In this document: one piece after another, positions 55,717-64,000 of the stretch | How the letters are laid out: every line of letters begins with the position of its first letter | How positions within the stretch are numbered: position 1 is the first letter of the stretch | From: Nitrogeniibacter aestuarii | GTDB lineage: Bacteria; Pseudomonadota; Gammaproteobacteria; Burkholderiales; Rhodocyclaceae | Reading direction: 5' to 3' | NCBI RefSeq assembly: GCF_017309585.1 | Contig: NZ_CP071321.1 | Coordinates: 2,294,001-2,358,000, forward strand | DNA: 64,000 nucleotides | The notes under the pieces: generated by a model | Told to the model about the DNA's origin: nothing | The model's input: the letters and a program-made list of their open reading frames with translations, nothing else | Databases searched by the model: none | Position numbers and translations under genes: made by a program

Positions 55717-55786
55717 TCCGCCTTCGTTTTTTCGTCTCTTCCCCCGCTCGGGAGGAACGGACTCCCACTGCTTGGCTGTCGATTAC

Positions 55787-58700
55787 ATGTCCGAAATTCT
55801 TATGTTGCGCGGCGCGTCCGCACTCACGGCACCCCGTCTGGCTCGCCTGGGCAAGACCATCGCGGATATCGTGCCGCGTTTTCAGGGCGTGCATGCTGAA
55901 TTCCAGTATTTCGTCGAACTCAAGGCACCGCTCGATGGTGCCGCGCGCAGCCGGCTTGTGGACCTGCTCGGTGCCCACCCGCAATCGGAAAACGTGCCCG
56001 ACGGATTGCTGGTCCTGGTCACGCCGCGTCTGGGGACCATTTCGCCCTGGTCCTCCAAGGCGACCGATATTGCACATCAGTGCGGCTTTGAAGATGTCGT
56101 CAGGGTCGAGCGGGGCATCGCGTATTACGTTGCCGCGAAGGGCGACCCGGCATCGCGCTACGACGCGCTGAGCGCTGCGCTGCACGACCGCATGACCGAG
56201 TCAGTGCTCGATTCGCACGCCAGGGCTGCCGATCTGTTCAAGCACTACGCGCCACAACCGCTGACGACTGTTGACGTCCTGGCCTCGGGGCGCGAAGCGC
56301 TGGTCAAAGCCAATGCGGAACTCGGCCTGGCGCTGTCAGACGACGAGATTGACTACCTTGTCGACAACTTCACCCGTATCGAGCGCAATCCGACCGATGT
56401 CGAGTTGATGATGTTCGCGCAGGCGAACTCCGAGCATTGCCGACACAAGATTTTCAACGCGGACTGGGTCATCGATCACCGAACCATGGACAAGAGCCTG
56501 TTCGGGATGATTCGCGAGACGCACAAGGCTCAGCCCGAGGGCACGATCGTTGCCTACTCGGACAATGCCTCCGTGATTGAAGGCGCAGCCGTCGATACCC
56601 TCTACCCGGAAGCGGATGGTCGCTGGGCCTACCGGAACGAGCTGACCCACATTCTCGCCAAGGTGGAAACCCATAACCACCCCACGGCCATTTCGCCCTT
56701 CCCGGGCGCAGCGACCGGTTCGGGCGGTGAGATCCGTGATGAAGGCGCCACCGGGCGCGGGTCACGTCCCAAGGCCGGTCTTGCCGGCTTCTCGGTTTCC
56801 AATCTTGAAATTCCCGGGTTTTCGCAGCCGTGGGAGCGGGGCTACGGCAAGCCCGAGCGTATCGCCTCGGCGCTCGACATCATGATCGAAGGCCCCATCG
56901 GTGCTGCCGCGTTCAACAATGAATTCGGCCGCCCGAACCTGGCCGGCTATTTCCGAACCTTCGAGCAGGAAGTGCAGGGCGATGTGCGGGGCTATCACAA
57001 GCCCATCATGATTGCTGGTGGTCTGGGCAATATCCAGGCGCAGCAATCGCACAAGATCAAGTTCGCGCCCGGCACCCTGCTGATCCAGCTTGGCGGCCCG
57101 GGAATGCTCATCGGCCTGGGTGGCGGTGCGGCCTCGAGCATGACCACCGGAACCAATACGGCCGATCTCGATTTCGCCTCCGTTCAGCGCGGCAACCCCG
57201 AGATTCAGCGCCGCTGCCAGGAAGTCATCGATCGTTGCTGGCAGCAGGGTGAGGCAAACCCGATCCTGTCGATCCACGACGTGGGCGCCGGCGGTCTGTC
57301 CAACGCCATGCCTGAGCTGGCGGAATCGGCCGACCTCGGCGCGTTGTTCGAACTGCGGGAGATCCACATCGAAGAGCCGGGCATGAGCCCGCGCGAGATC
57401 TGGTGCAACGAGTCGCAAGAGCGCTACGTGCTTGCCATTGCACCCGAGAGCCTCGACTCCTTCCGCGCCATCTGCGAGCGCGAGCGCTGCCCGTTCGCGG
57501 TCGTCGGTCACGCGACGGACGATGGCCAGCTCACGGTGACGGACCGTCAGTTCGACAACAAGCCGGTGGATATGGAAATGCAGGTCCTTCTGGGCAAACC
57601 GCCCAAGATGACCCGCAACGTGTCACGCCGTGCGGTTCACCTGCCGCCGTTTGCGGTCACCGACATCGACATCGAAGACGCCTGCCGTCGGGTGCTCAGG
57701 ATGCCCTCGGTGGCCTCCAAGAACTTCCTCATCACCATCGGCGACCGCAGTGTCGGCGGCCTGACCGCACGCGACCAGATGGTCGGGCCATGGCAGGTGC
57801 CGGTGGCCGATGTGGCAGTGACCTCGATGAGTTTTCACGGCGAAAAGGGTGAAGCCTTCGCCATGGGGGAGCGCACACCGGTCGCCTGCCTCAACGCCCC
57901 CGCCAGTGGCCGTATGGCCGTTGGCGAAGCAATCACGAACCTGGCCGCGGCAGACGTCGCCGACATCAAGCAGGTCAAGCTCTCGGCCAACTGGATGGCA
58001 GCGGCGGGTCATCGCGGGGAAGACGCCAACCTGTTCGACACCGTCAGTGCCGTGTCCGAATTCTGCCAGGCGTCCGGGCTGTCGATTCCCGTCGGCAAGG
58101 ACTCGCTCTCCATGAAGACGGCCTGGGAGGTCGATGGCGAGCAGAAACAGGTGGTCTCGCCACTGTCGCTCATCGTGACCGCCTTTGCGCCGGTCCAGGA
58201 TGTTCGTCGCACGCTGACGCCTCAACTGCAATTGGGCCACGAGGATACCGAGCTGGTCCTCATCGATCTGGGCAACAACCAGAACCGCCTGGGTGGATCG
58301 GCTCTCACGCAGGCCTACAACTCGGTTGGCGAGCACGCGCCTGACGTGGATGCGCGACAGCTGGCGGTCTACTTCAACACGATCCAGCGTCTGCGCAGCA
58401 GCGAACTTCTGCTGGCGTATCACGATCGTGGCGACGGTGGTCTGTGGGCCACGGTATGCGAGATGGCCTTTGCCTCGCGCTGCGGCATTTCGCTGACGCT
58501 CGATACCGTCTGCTACGACCCGTGGGCGAATGATGTGGACGGGCTCGAGAAGAAGCCGGATACGCTCAAGGGGCGCTTCAACGACATGGCGTTCGCCGGG
58601 CTGTTCGCGGAAGAACTTGGCGCCGTCGTGCAGATTCGTCGCAAGGATCGCGAGCATGTCACCGAGCAGTTGCGCGAGGCCGGTCTCGTGTATCACTTCA

Positions 58701-59710
58701 TTGGAGAACCCAACGACAAGAACGAAGTGCGCGCGTGGCGCAATGCCAAGCTGCTCTTCGGCGCGCCGGTGTCGGAGTTGCTCCAGCTGTGGTCTGAAAC
58801 CAGCTATCAGATCGCACTCCTGCGTGACGACGCGAGCTGTGCGGACGAAGAATTCGCCGCGCTGGCAGAGACTGACGACCCGGGCCTGTCAGTGCGTCTG
58901 AGTTTTGATCCGTCGGAAGACGTCGCGGCGCCCATGATCGCCACTGGCGCGCGGCCACGAGTGGCCATTTTGCGAGAGCAGGGCGTCAACTCCCATGTGG
59001 AGATGGCGGCTGCCTTCGAACGGGCCGGCTTCGAACCGTTCGATGTGCATATGTCCGACCTGCAGAATGGACGGCGCAAACTTGAAGAGTTCATCGGTCT
59101 GGCCGCCTGCGGGGGCTTCTCGTACGGAGACGTGCTCGGTGCCGGTCAGGGCTGGGCGAAATCGATTCTGTTCAATCCGCGGCTGTACGACATGTTCAGC
59201 GCCTTCTTCCAGCGTGACGACACGTTTGCGCTGGGTGTTTGTAACGGTTGCCAGATGATGTCGCACCTGGCGCCGATCATCCCCGGTGCTGATGCCTGGC
59301 CAACGTTCCAGCGCAACCGCAGCGAGCAGTTCGAGGCACGTTTCAGTCTGGTCGAGGTGCTTGAGAGTCCGTCGATCTTCTTCCAGGACATGGCGGGCAG
59401 CCACATGCCGATCGTGGTGTCGCACGGCGAGGGGCGTGCCGTCTTCCGTGAAGGCACCATGGAAGCGGTCCGGCGTGCCGTCCGCTATATCGACCATCAC
59501 GGCAACGCGACTGAAGCCTATCCGCGGAACCCCAACGGCTCGCCTGAGGGCATTACCGGTGTAACGACTCAGGATGGTCGCTTCACCATCATGATGCCGC
59601 ATCCGGAGCGCACCTTCCGGACCACCCAGATGTCCTGGTCTCCGAACACGCTGGGTGAGGATTCCCCCTGGATGCGAATGTTCCGGAATGCCCGCCGTCA
59701 GGTGGGGTAA
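55787..59710 (+). CDS. purL: Phosphoribosylformylglycinamidine synthase
   Basis: The 1,307-residue single-chain enzyme makes FGAM from FGAR, glutamine and ATP in purine synthesis. The synthase part contains [34 protein letters not shown] and [18 protein letters not shown] motifs ([20 protein letters not shown]). The C-terminal glutaminase has the catalytic cysteine in GVCNGCQMM and the histidine/glutamate in MPHPERTFR. The length matches E. coli PurL. ATG 55787 (MSEILMLRG) is chosen by homology, though the only GGAGG site is 31 nt upstream, leaving TTG 55772 as a possible start. Confidence 0.98.
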   Translation: MSEILMLRGASALTAPRLARLGKTIADIVPRFQGVHAEFQYFVELKAPLDGAARSRLVDLLGAHPQSENVPDGLLVLVTPRLGTISPWSSKATDIAHQCGFEDVVRVERGIAYYVAAKGDPASRYDALSAALHDRMTESVLDSHARAADLFKHYAPQPLTTVDVLASGREALVKANAELGLALSDDEIDYLVDNFTRIERNPTDVELMMFAQANSEHCRHKIFNADWVIDHRTMDKSLFGMIRETHKAQPEGTIVAYSDNASVIEGAAVDTLYPEADGRWAYRNELTHILAKVETHNHPTAISPFPGAATGSGGEIRDEGATGRGSRPKAGLAGFSVSNLEIPGFSQPWERGYGKPERIASALDIMIEGPIGAAAFNNEFGRPNLAGYFRTFEQEVQGDVRGYHKPIMIAGGLGNIQAQQSHKIKFAPGTLLIQLGGPGMLIGLGGGAASSMTTGTNTADLDFASVQRGNPEIQRRCQEVIDRCWQQGEANPILSIHDVGAGGLSNAMPELAESADLGALFELREIHIEEPGMSPREIWCNESQERYVLAIAPESLDSFRAICERERCPFAVVGHATDDGQLTVTDRQFDNKPVDMEMQVLLGKPPKMTRNVSRRAVHLPPFAVTDIDIEDACRRVLRMPSVASKNFLITIGDRSVGGLTARDQMVGPWQVPVADVAVTSMSFHGEKGEAFAMGERTPVACLNAPASGRMAVGEAITNLAAADVADIKQVKLSANWMAAAGHRGEDANLFDTVSAVSEFCQASGLSIPVGKDSLSMKTAWEVDGEQKQVVSPLSLIVTAFAPVQDVRRTLTPQLQLGHEDTELVLIDLGNNQNRLGGSALTQAYNSVGEHAPDVDARQLAVYFNTIQRLRSSELLLAYHDRGDGGLWATVCEMAFASRCGISLTLDTVCYDPWANDVDGLEKKPDTLKGRFNDMAFAGLFAEELGAVVQIRRKDREHVTEQLREAGLVYHFIGEPNDKNEVRAWRNAKLLFGAPVSELLQLWSETSYQIALLRDDASCADEEFAALAETDDPGLSVRLSFDPSEDVAAPMIATGARPRVAILREQGVNSHVEMAAAFERAGFEPFDVHMSDLQNGRRKLEEFIGLAACGGFSYGDVLGAGQGWAKSILFNPRLYDMFSAFFQRDDTFALGVCNGCQMMSHLAPIIPGADAWPTFQRNRSEQFEARFSLVEVLESPSIFFQDMAGSHMPIVVSHGEGRAVFREGTMEAVRRAVRYIDHHGNATEAYPRNPNGSPEGITGVTTQDGRFTIMMPHPERTFRTTQMSWSPNTLGEDSPWMRMFRNARRQVG

Positions 59711-59712
59711 AA

Positions 59713-59743
59713 AAAAAGGGGCGCCAGACTGGCGCCCCTTTTT
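59713..59743. terminator. Bidirectional terminator between purL and the IalB-family gene
   Basis: AAAAAGGGGCGCCA-GAC-TGGCGCCCCTTTTT: a 14 bp perfect inverted repeat with A/T edges, 2 nt after the purL stop. It can serve both converging genes. Confidence 0.95.
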
Positions 59744-59768
59744 ACTGAGTACCGAGCTGGTCGATGAC

Positions 59769-60284
59769 TTACTTTTCGACCGACTTGAGTGCTGCCGTCA
59801 GGCCTTTGAGCGAAACGGGCACATTCAGGCCCTGACGCTTGAGATTGCCGAAGGTCACCGTCATGGCGTTACCCATCTTGAGCTCTTCAAGTGAAGCCGC
59901 GTCGAGTTTGACGGCAGCCTGACAGCCGTTGTTGTTGCAGACGTTGAAGGCGATGCCCTTGGGCTCCTTGTCGTCGATCTTGATCTGAACACCCGCCTGA
60001 AGGGCGACGCCCAGCGGCGTGGTGAAAATGGCGATCGGATCCGGCTGGTCAGGCGGATAGCCGATGGCCACATGCAGCACCCGCTTGTCCGAGTCCTTCA
60101 TGGTGACCAGTTGAAAGGCATGACACAGCTCGGCCGGAGCGCCTTCCTGTTTTTCGCACTCGATCTTCCAGTCGTCGAACGTATCGCCGCTCTTGGCGGC
60201 GAAGGCGCCGGAAGTGAACAGCGTTGCGGCAGCGATGCCGGCAACGAGTGAGGCGCGTGCAATGAAGCTACGGTTACTGACCAC
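59769..60284 (-). CDS. Invasion-associated locus B (IalB) family protein
   Basis: A 171-residue exported protein. The signal peptide (FIARASLVAGIAAATLFTSGAFA) is followed by the IalB core: TFDDWKIECEKQ, ELCHAFQLVTMKDSDKRVLHVAIGY, LPLGVALQAGVQIKIDDKE-like segment and AFNVCNNNGCQAAVKL, with paired cysteines likely forming disulfides. The name comes from Bartonella; in environmental bacteria the function is unknown and probably periplasmic. It starts with GTG 60284 after an AAGGAG site. It is downstream of the etf oxidoreductase but behind that gene's terminator. Confidence 0.87.
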   Translation of the reverse strand: MVSNRSFIARASLVAGIAAATLFTSGAFAAKSGDTFDDWKIECEKQEGAPAELCHAFQLVTMKDSDKRVLHVAIGYPPDQPDPIAIFTTPLGVALQAGVQIKIDDKEPKGIAFNVCNNNGCQAAVKLDAASLEELKMGNAMTVTFGNLKRQGLNVPVSLKGLTAALKSVEK

Positions 60285-60307
60285 CCTGAAATCTCCTTAG
60301 ATCGAAT

Positions 60308-60332
60308 GAAAACGGCAGGCCATGCCTGCCGT
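60308..60332 (-). terminator. Terminator of the ETF-ubiquinone oxidoreductase gene
   Basis: On the minus strand ACGGCAGGC-ATG-GCCTGCCGT is followed by TTTTC, 6 nt past the stop codon. Confidence 0.8.
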
Positions 60333-60338
60333 CCTATT

Positions 60339-61982
60339 CTACATGCCTTGGTAGATCGGTCCTTCGCCACCTTGGGGGACAACCCAATTGATGTTCTGGG
60401 TCGGGTCCTTGATGTCGCAGGTTTTGCAATGCACACAGTTCTGCGCATTGATCTGCAGGCGCGGATTGCTGCCCGATTCGTCCTTCACGATTTCATACAC
60501 CCCTGCAGGGCAGTAACGCTGCTCTGGGGCGTCGAACCGGGCGAGGTTGATCTCGATCGGCACGTCGTCGTCCTTGAGTTGCAGGTGACACGGCTGCTCT
60601 TCTTCGTGGTTGGTGTTCGACAGAAACACCGACGAGAGCCGGTCAAAGGTCAGCTTGCCGTCAGGTTTCGGGTAGTCGATCGGCGTGCATTCGGAGGCGA
60701 GTTTGAGCGTCGTGTGATCAGCCGAGTTGCTCAGCGTCCAGGGGACTTTTCCGCCAAAGAGCTTTTGATCGATGCCGAACAGCAATGACCCCAGCACCAG
60801 GCCTTTTTTCATGTACGGCTTGAAATTTCGCGTCTTGTGGAGCTCTTCGTGCAGCCAGCTGTTTTCGAAAGCTTCCGGATATGCCGTCAGTTCATCTCGC
60901 TCACGCGCCTCGGCCAGGGCCGCAAACGCTGCTTCGGCCGCAAGCATGCCGCTCTTGATGGCGGCGTGGCTCCCCTTGATGCGTGCCGCATTCAGGAAAC
61001 CGGCGTCATCGCCAATCAGACCACCACCGGGGAAGGTGAGCTTGGGCAGGCTTTGCAGGCCGCCCGCCGTAATGGCGCGCGCACCGTAGGCGAGGCGCTT
61101 GCCACCTTCGATGTAGCCGCGAATCATCGGGTGCGTCTTGTAACGCTGGAACTCTTCAAACGGCGAGAGGTACGGATTGCTGTAGTTCAGACCCACCACA
61201 TAGCCAATGGCGACCAGGTTTTCTTCCAGGTGATAGACGAAGCCGCCGCCGTAGGTGGCGTTGTCCATCGGCCAGCCTGCGGTATGGACGACCAGTCCGG
61301 GCTGGTGCTGCTCCGGGGAAACCTCCCACAGTTCCTTGATGCCGATGCCGTAGGTCTGCGGGTCGGACTCCTTGCGCAGCTCGAATTTCGCCTCCAGCTG
61401 TTTGCCCAGATGCCCACGACAGCCCTCAGCAAAGAGCGTGTACTTCGCGTGCAACTCCATGCCCGGCTGGAAGTTAGGGCCTTGTTCCCCCTCGCGGGTC
61501 AGGCCCATGTCACCGGTGGCAACGCCTTTGACCGCACCGTTCTCATCAAACAGGATTTCGGCGCCGGCAAAGCCGGGATAGACCTCAATCCCCATGGCTT
61601 CAGCTTGCTCGCCAAGCCATTTGACGACGTTGCCCAGGCGCACGATGTAGTTGCCGTGGTTGACGAAGCAGTCGGGCAGCAAGGCGTTGGGTGTCGCGCG
61701 GCCGCCGGTTTCGGTCAGGAACAGCACCTTATCTTCGGAAACTTCGGTATTGAGCGGTGCGCCTTTTTCCTTCCAGTCGGGAATCAGCTCGGTCAGCGCG
61801 CGCGGATCCATCACGGCACCGGACAGGATGTGAGCACCGATTTCGGCGGCCTTTTCGATCAGACAGATAGCGAGCTCGGTGCCGGCGGCGTCTGCCATCT
61901 GTTTGAGCCGGATCGCGGCAGCAAGGCCCGCTGGCCCACCGCCGACAATCAGCACGTCAAATTCCATGGACTCGCGTTCCAT
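60339..61982 (-). CDS. Electron transfer flavoprotein-ubiquinone oxidoreductase
   Basis: A 547-residue membrane-bound flavoprotein that passes electrons from ETF (acyl-CoA dehydrogenases) to the quinone pool. The FAD motif VLIVGGGPAGLAAAIRL is at the N-terminus, GVATGDMGLTREGE and KYTLFAEGCRGHLGKQL are family blocks, and the C-terminal 4Fe-4S cysteines are in AQNCVHCKTCDIKDP together with CPAGVYE. The length matches the mammalian and bacterial family. ATG 61982 has GGAGATCT upstream; ATG 61967 is possible. It is divergent from the thioesterase gene. Confidence 0.96.
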   Translation of the reverse strand: MERESMEFDVLIVGGGPAGLAAAIRLKQMADAAGTELAICLIEKAAEIGAHILSGAVMDPRALTELIPDWKEKGAPLNTEVSEDKVLFLTETGGRATPNALLPDCFVNHGNYIVRLGNVVKWLGEQAEAMGIEVYPGFAGAEILFDENGAVKGVATGDMGLTREGEQGPNFQPGMELHAKYTLFAEGCRGHLGKQLEAKFELRKESDPQTYGIGIKELWEVSPEQHQPGLVVHTAGWPMDNATYGGGFVYHLEENLVAIGYVVGLNYSNPYLSPFEEFQRYKTHPMIRGYIEGGKRLAYGARAITAGGLQSLPKLTFPGGGLIGDDAGFLNAARIKGSHAAIKSGMLAAEAAFAALAEARERDELTAYPEAFENSWLHEELHKTRNFKPYMKKGLVLGSLLFGIDQKLFGGKVPWTLSNSADHTTLKLASECTPIDYPKPDGKLTFDRLSSVFLSNTNHEEEQPCHLQLKDDDVPIEINLARFDAPEQRYCPAGVYEIVKDESGSNPRLQINAQNCVHCKTCDIKDPTQNINWVVPQGGEGPIYQGM

Positions 61983-62084
61983 TCGAGATCTCCTTCACCG
62001 CTTGGTGTTGTGTGACGCCCTTTTGCGTGTTGCAGAAGTTGGGGCGTACCCTGTTATCGAAAGCAGAATTTGGGGGTAATGCCC

Positions 62085-62104
62085 AACATACGGTAGCGTA
62101 TGTT
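62085..62104. repeat. Palindrome between the ETF oxidoreductase and thioesterase genes
   Basis: AACATACG-GTAG-CGTATGTT is a perfect 8 bp inverted repeat with a 4 nt spacer, 45-64 nt before the thioesterase ATG and about 105 nt before the divergent oxidoreductase ATG. A weaker GGGTAA/TTACCC pair flanks it. The arrangement suits a TetR-type or similar operator controlling acyl-CoA genes. Confidence 0.55.
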
Positions 62105-62148
62105 ACCCAACCCGTTCAAAAAAGAGAATAGTTTCTCCGGAGCACGCC

Positions 62149-62562
62149 ATGTCGGACACGCCTCGTACCCTGTTGCACACCACCTCATTCCCCGTTCGGT
62201 GGGGCGACATGGACGCCTATGCCCATGTTAACAACACGGTGTACTTCAGGTATTGCGAGCAGGCGCGTGTCGAATGGGTCGAGGCCCTCGGTTTTCCTGT
62301 CCACAGTGAAGCCGGGCAAGGCCCCGTTATCATCAACGCGGCGTGCACCTTTCTTGTGCCGATCACATACCCTGCGACGGTGATCGTCAAGCTGTATGCT
62401 GGCGATCCCGGTCGCAGCAGCGTGATGACCTGGTATGAGATTCTGGTCGAAGGCGATGACCGGATATTCGCCGAGGGCAGTGCAAAGGTGGTCTGGATGG
62501 ACCATGAGACGGGCCGCTCGGTGCCCATTCCGGATGAACTGCGGCACACACTCGTTGCCTGA
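62149..62562 (+). CDS. Acyl-CoA thioesterase, 4-hydroxybenzoyl-CoA thioesterase family
   Basis: A 137-residue hotdog-fold protein. The catalytic block VRWGDMDAYAHVNNTVYFRYCEQARVEW (WGDMD aspartate and the helix after it) is typical of the YbgC/4-HBA-CoA thioesterase family. It should release CoA from acyl-CoA in the cytoplasm; chain preference is not predictable. ATG 62149 follows GGAG. The acetoacetyl-CoA synthetase gene follows at 30 nt, so the two are probably co-transcribed and share the palindromic control region upstream. Confidence 0.9.
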   Translation: MSDTPRTLLHTTSFPVRWGDMDAYAHVNNTVYFRYCEQARVEWVEALGFPVHSEAGQGPVIINAACTFLVPITYPATVIVKLYAGDPGRSSVMTWYEILVEGDDRIFAEGSAKVVWMDHETGRSVPIPDELRHTLVA

Positions 62563-62592
62563 GATTGGAACTGTGTAATTTCGGAGCTGAAC

Positions 62593-64000
<1,408 letters not shown>

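Overview
The window reads as an ordinary, gene-dense stretch of chromosome from a high-GC betaproteobacterium. The best guess is the order Rhodocyclales (Azoarcus/Thauera/Zoogloea-like). This rests on the overall gene set (DUF2863 protein, ppsR next to ppsA, fused MnmC, host-attachment protein, IalB-family protein, bactofilin with an M23 peptidase) and is an inference, not a database match. About 52 protein genes and one tRNA fill the window. No gap exceeds about 300 bases, and I see no insertion sequence, prophage, integrase or CRISPR array.

Layout. 1-4154: the tail of a peptide-type ABC permease, then a minus-strand run of amrB, amrA and amrS (the AmmeMemoRadiSam trio), a catalytically degenerate alpha/beta hydrolase and a SprA-like putative metalloprotease. 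4200-10151: a MgtC/DUF4010 membrane protein, the isoprenoid genes ispD and ispF with thpR, a host-attachment (baeRF-like) protein, a flavodoxin-mtfA pair and a DMT transporter. 10271-18177: relA, tRNA-Val(CAC), gltX, then the minus-strand group lysS, an unknown gene and mnmC. 18328-25362: a diguanylate cyclase facing a four-gene minus-strand run prfB-mksF-mksE-mksB. This run joins release factor 2, with its +1 programmed frameshift, to a condensin of the MksBEF/JetABC type that has no nuclease subunit in the window. 25447-34454: a pstS-like protein, a Lon-type protease, a tightly overlapping trio (unknown gene, recJ, ModE-like regulator) and lolC-lolD. 34605-43937: a chemoreceptor, a DUF2062 protein, comEC, a hydrolase, a LivK-like binding protein, a DUF2863 protein and ppsR. 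44045-49804: ppsA, then an M23 peptidase, a coiled-coil membrane protein, a bactofilin, NfeD and an SPFH protein. 49850-55664: a five-gene overlapping set for envelope glycan or lipid modification. 55787-64000: purL, an IalB-family protein, ETF-ubiquinone oxidoreductase, a hotdog thioesterase and the start of acetoacetyl-CoA synthetase.

How it works together. Most of the window is housekeeping: tRNA charging and modification, stringent response, purine and isoprenoid synthesis, lipoprotein export, gluconeogenic PEP synthesis with its regulator, and acyl-CoA oxidation feeding the quinone pool. The less understood parts are the prfB-linked condensin, the AmmeMemoRadiSam run with its pseudo-hydrolase, the recJ-coupled ModE-like regulator, the bactofilin morphogenesis group and the glycosyltransferase cluster. 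Several intergenic palindromes and one direct-repeat array look like unassigned operators.
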